Shown in pieces: positions 60,812 through 64,000 of a stretch of DNA of 64,000 nt. The notes beneath the pieces were generated by a model that worked only from the letters and a program-made list of their open reading frames with translations, was not told where the DNA came from and did not search any database. Within the stretch, counting starts at the first letter, position 1; every line of letters begins with the position of its first letter. Both the position numbers and the translations under genes were made by a program. This stretch comes from Ophioderma brevispina (Eukaryota > Echinodermata > Ophiuroidea > Amphilepidida > Ophiodermatidae): NCBI GenBank assembly GCA_023653785.1, contig JAMKCH010011919.1, positions 124,001 to 188,000 of the forward strand. Reading direction: 5' to 3'.

Positions 60812-61036
60812 GTATAGATGAGGTGACATCAATGTTTACAAACACAAGTTAGCACTGGTCTACTGGCCATATAGAGTGCGAAAGGTATGCCCATACAGTT
60901 ACAGCATTCAATCTTATCACACCTGATTGAGCGCGATTTAAAAGCACAAGCCCGGCAGGTGCTCACGCCTACTGCCGGCGCAGTGCTTTGTTCGGTGCCG
61001 GCGTTGAACGTCACAGGTCAAACTCATTCTATAGGT
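60812..61036. mobile_element. MITE with CTATAGATGAG-like ends, inverted copy
   Basis: Inverted relative of 8690-8917. The left end reads TATAGATGAGGTGACATC and the right end is the complement of CTATAGAATGAGTTTGACC. The interior is CpG-rich (GCCGGCGCAGTGC). It lies inside the ~72-bp minisatellite. Confidence 0.7.
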
Positions 61037-61239
61037 TAAACATAAGTCAGTGGCTTTTGAGAGGCTTCCATCGTAACCTTTCAACCCTGTACATTCTGCA
61101 GTATAAACACAAGTTCAGCATTTTTTTAGATGGCTTCTTAAAAGACGTGCTTCATTTGAGAAGCATCTCAAAAAGGCCACTGACCTAAGACTAGGCTTGT
61201 TTGCAGACTTCATTTGAAGCATATTTTTATGCTGATTAT

Positions 61240-63320
61240 GAATATTCATAATGAAAATGCACATTGTTTACATTTTGAAAATACAATTATTTGATATCGA
61301 GTGACTAGTACCTTGCAGGGTGCACAATGGGTGAAAGTTACTGCAATGAAGCTTCATTATTCTTTTCGTCATTTTGTGCCATCACATCATTGCCTTGTTG
61401 GTGTTATTATCAACACAAGAGCCATAACTGTGACATGTTTTTATAGCCACGAGGAATTACAATGTAAAATTCTCGCCAATTGCAGTAATTGCTCAAACCA
61501 GCAACCACCACTAAGCCAATAGGGCCTAATACGGTACATGACATTCATACCTGAAATGTGTAATACAATGTTGCCATATTTATGAGCAAATATCACCCCA
61601 CTTTTTAAAATTGCTTGCCTGATCCAATAAAACTGTTGGAATCCACACCCTCATAAATCAAAATGCAAGCCATCACTAGAGAACCACCACGGTATTACGG
61701 TTGTATCCCGGTAGGAACGGCACAACTCACACTATACGCCGTTAACTTGCGATTTACCCCTGGTAATCTATCACCCCCAAAATGCAATTAGTACATTTGC
61801 TCTTTTCTTCACCCGCAGGCGAAGAGTTTACAGAGAACAGGAAACACGGAACTGGCCAAACGAAAAAACAACTGCTGGTAATTTACCCTGTTTAGCTATG
61901 CAGACCCATGAACCGAACAGTAATGGCCGCCCAAGGGCTGCAGCAATTGTTAATAACAAAATTCCAAACAGGGAGTAACGTGGTCTTGATCAATTTTAAC
62001 AAAATTGATGCAGTATGATCTATTTCCTGCCTTCAACGATAAAAAAATTGCACTTTGATTTTTTTTTCATTGTGTGCAATGCTTTCTGTCTTGTAGATGT
62101 AATTCCATACACCATGAGAGGGAATTAAAATAGATCAAATGACCATTGCTTGGATGTTTGGGGATCTAGAAATACCACTTTCTGGATTAATTAGAAATTG
62201 CCTGCCATACATGTATCTCTACATTGCAGACATTGTAAATGTACTAGTAGACATTTGCTACCATAGAAGCTTAGGTCTATTATACAAGAAAGTTATACAA
62301 TGAAGGCTGTCCTTGGAATTATGTACTAAAATCAAGCAAGTAAATTCTCTCTCTCTCCTCTATCTTTTGCTCACTCTCTGTTCCACATGGATGCACAACA
62401 CACACACACCACACTTTCTCTCTCTTCTCCCTCTCTCTTATGCAACAAAATTTTAACAAGGGCCAACTCCAAAAAATTTGTTTGCATTTGTGTCAGACGA
62501 GTGAGAACATCCTTATCATTGTCAATAAATTGGCACTTTGGGGGGAGAATAAGTGTCCAAAATGTGCCCAAATTGCACTGTACACTTTTATTCTTTCTAC
62601 ATGCATTTTTTTCAAAAATTAGACAAAATTTAAATCGAACTGACCAAGCCTTATATAGCAACTCAGTACTGGGACAATCAATCAAATAAAAGTGCAAAAA
62701 TCAGCTTTTTGGTATATAGCAAAACCTTGTCGATGGTCAAACTTGTTGAAATGGCATTTCATTTTCTGTCAAAATTTGATACAATTTGAAAAGTTGATGT
62801 AAAATTCACCAAAATTGTAAAAAGTGAAAACAGTGTACACAAAGAGTGAACGTCAGGTTTCCACAATCCATGCCCCTCTTTGTTCTCTTCTTTTAAGAAT
62901 AAAACTTATCCCACATTTTTCAGAATGAGTTCCGTAACATTAGAGGATCATTCCATAACAGTGACATTTCCCATGTACAATATAGAGTTGATCATGCGCA
63001 ATACACAGTACATTTTCGTATAAGCATAAATTACATTTTCCATAGAAGCTATTCATTTTCTACAAACTCTATTGTCATAATCTACTATGATAACAAACAA
63101 CATTGCCTAAATGAAAGAAAGGACGTCCTGGACATCGACGTATTTGAGTCCCTAATTCCAAGCCTTCATGCCACATTTAGTAAATCTTGCAATATTGAGT
63201 ATGACTGATGTACAGTAGTATGGTATAGGGTTTGCACCTCATGTAACGAGAACATACACACACCATCTACAGGGGATCAATGAATGATACAATGGTTAAC
63301 TGAATATAGAGACAATCACA
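61240..63320. other. Mostly unannotated, with a CT/CA microsatellite
   Basis: 62343-62440 is a pyrimidine-rich CTCT and CACA tract. Elsewhere I see no gene. The overlapping frames at 62371-62697 lie on opposite strands over partly low-complexity sequence and show no domain. Confidence 0.5.
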
Positions 63321-63324
63321 GAAA

Positions 63325-63690
63325 TTAAAAAGGTGCAACGAGAGATTTCACAATATCAGGTGTCCCCTAAAAAAATGAAACAGTACTGATTTTTGCCCTG
63401 ATGTAAAGCGTTTCCATTAAAAGATCCCCATCTGAAAGGATTAGCTGAGAAATGTTTCTTTAGTACAAAATTGTTGAAATTTCTAAATTTCATATAGGAG
63501 CAAATACGAAACTCTCATGCCCTATTTTTTACCTTGAACTATAAGCAAATCAAAATGCGCCTTTTTTTCCTCTCTTTTGAGAACATGCTGTAGCGAAATA
63601 CAAGGCAAGAAATCTATTGATTTCTCATCATATGACGTACTAATAGGACACATCTTTGTGTGGCCTCAAAATCTCTCATTGCACCTTTAA
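63325..63690. mobile_element. TTAA-flanked MITE, family B
   Basis: Left TTAA at 63325-63328 is followed by AAAGGTGCAACGAGAGATTT. The right end is the complement of AGGTGCAATGAGAGATTT, then TTAA at 63687-63690. The left has two extra A residues. The length is about 358 bp, like 60253-60610, with which it shares the end motif. Confidence 0.8.
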
Positions 63691-63863
63691 CATTTTTACC
63701 CACCCAATGTTTGCCAAATCTCCCTGAGCAATAACACCTTTATACAATCGTCTTCTGATTGGCCTCAGTACATGAATAACATGATATACCCCTCTGAGTA
63801 CCAATCAAAATAGACCTGATATTTAGCTGTATAACATCTTTAAGGGGATGCCAATTTAATAAA

Positions 63864-64000
63864 TTAAAGCAATATTAGCACATTTTTTTAGAAGACGCCC
63901 CCATTTTTCAAACATTTGGAGATTTTTACAACGATTGCATTGGTAACTGTCTAGTTACCAATATCCTGTGATGGTTACAGCTCGAAAATGTCTATTTGTC
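63864..64000. mobile_element. TTAA-flanked MITE, family C, cut by window edge
   Basis: TTAA at 63864-63867 is followed by AGCAATATTAGCACATTTTT, then GACGCCCCCATTTTTCAAA and GGTAACTGTCTAGT, matching the left part of 21722-22259. The right end lies beyond the window. Confidence 0.78.

Larger units (their letters stand above)
60125..61110. repeat. ~72-bp minisatellite with two insertions
   Basis: Five to seven units are built on CTTTCAACCCTGGTAGATTC, TGTATAGGTT, AACATAAGTCAGTGGCTTTT and GAGATGGCTTCCATCTTAA. The array is interrupted at 60253-60610 and at about 60812-61036 by two separate MITEs, after each of which the unit resumes. A hairpin with GTCAGTG-type arms lies at the right edge (61110-61190) and resembles 27305-27373. 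Confidence 0.82.

Overview
This window looks like gene-poor, AT-rich, repeat-dominated nuclear DNA from an animal, most likely a marine invertebrate. That is inferred from non-LTR retrotransposon remnants, tRNA-derived SINE-like sequences, many miniature inverted-repeat transposons (MITEs), minisatellites and CA/TG microsatellites, with no prokaryotic gene organisation. The mix (TTAA-targeting MITEs, GC-rich foldbacks, TGACCTTTGACC repeats) would fit a deuterostome such as a hemichordate, echinoderm or amphioxus, but the sequence alone does not settle this. No intact protein-coding gene is recognisable. Open frames are short and mostly low-complexity, antisense or repeat-derived. One stretch (57149-57288) has good splice signals on both sides of an open frame and is offered as a low-confidence exon.

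Layout. 1-1.6 kb: degenerate ~33-bp minisatellite ending in a long AT microsatellite. 2.65 kb: PIF/Harbinger-like MITE. 3.2-4.9 kb: ~64-bp minisatellite with a ~581-bp higher-order period. 8.7-9.6 kb: three MITEs. 11.2-17.15 kb: a satellite domain whose ~73-bp unit carries a near-perfect palindrome and which contains two apparently identical 944-bp blocks 1,935 bp apart. 17.2-26.7 kb: mostly featureless, with one 538-bp TTAA-flanked element and one repeat carrying nuclear-receptor-like half-sites. 26.7-34.7 kb: dense cluster of MITEs, a LINE 3' end, a 344-bp duplication, a tRNA-like element and an array of DR1 motifs at 20-bp spacing. 35-41 kb: more MITEs, a LINE 3' terminus nested in a MITE, and a long foldback. 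41.3-43.6 kb: TG/CA-rich DNA and a G-poor dimeric minisatellite. 46-47.8 kb: a decayed LINE reverse transcriptase interrupted by a tRNA-like SINE. 48.5-56.7 kb: inverted MITE pairs, a second RT fragment and a nested MITE-in-MITE. 57-64 kb: the candidate exon, a GC-rich MITE, a tRNA-like SINE, a ~72-bp minisatellite split by two insertions, and two further TTAA elements, the last cut by the window edge.

Nothing here supports a new gene system. The interest lies in the repeats: at least five TTAA-flanked families with readable target sites, nested insertions whose empty sites can be read from sister copies in the same window, and structured tandem arrays. Indels are frequent in the arrays, so assembly or consensus error has to be considered.
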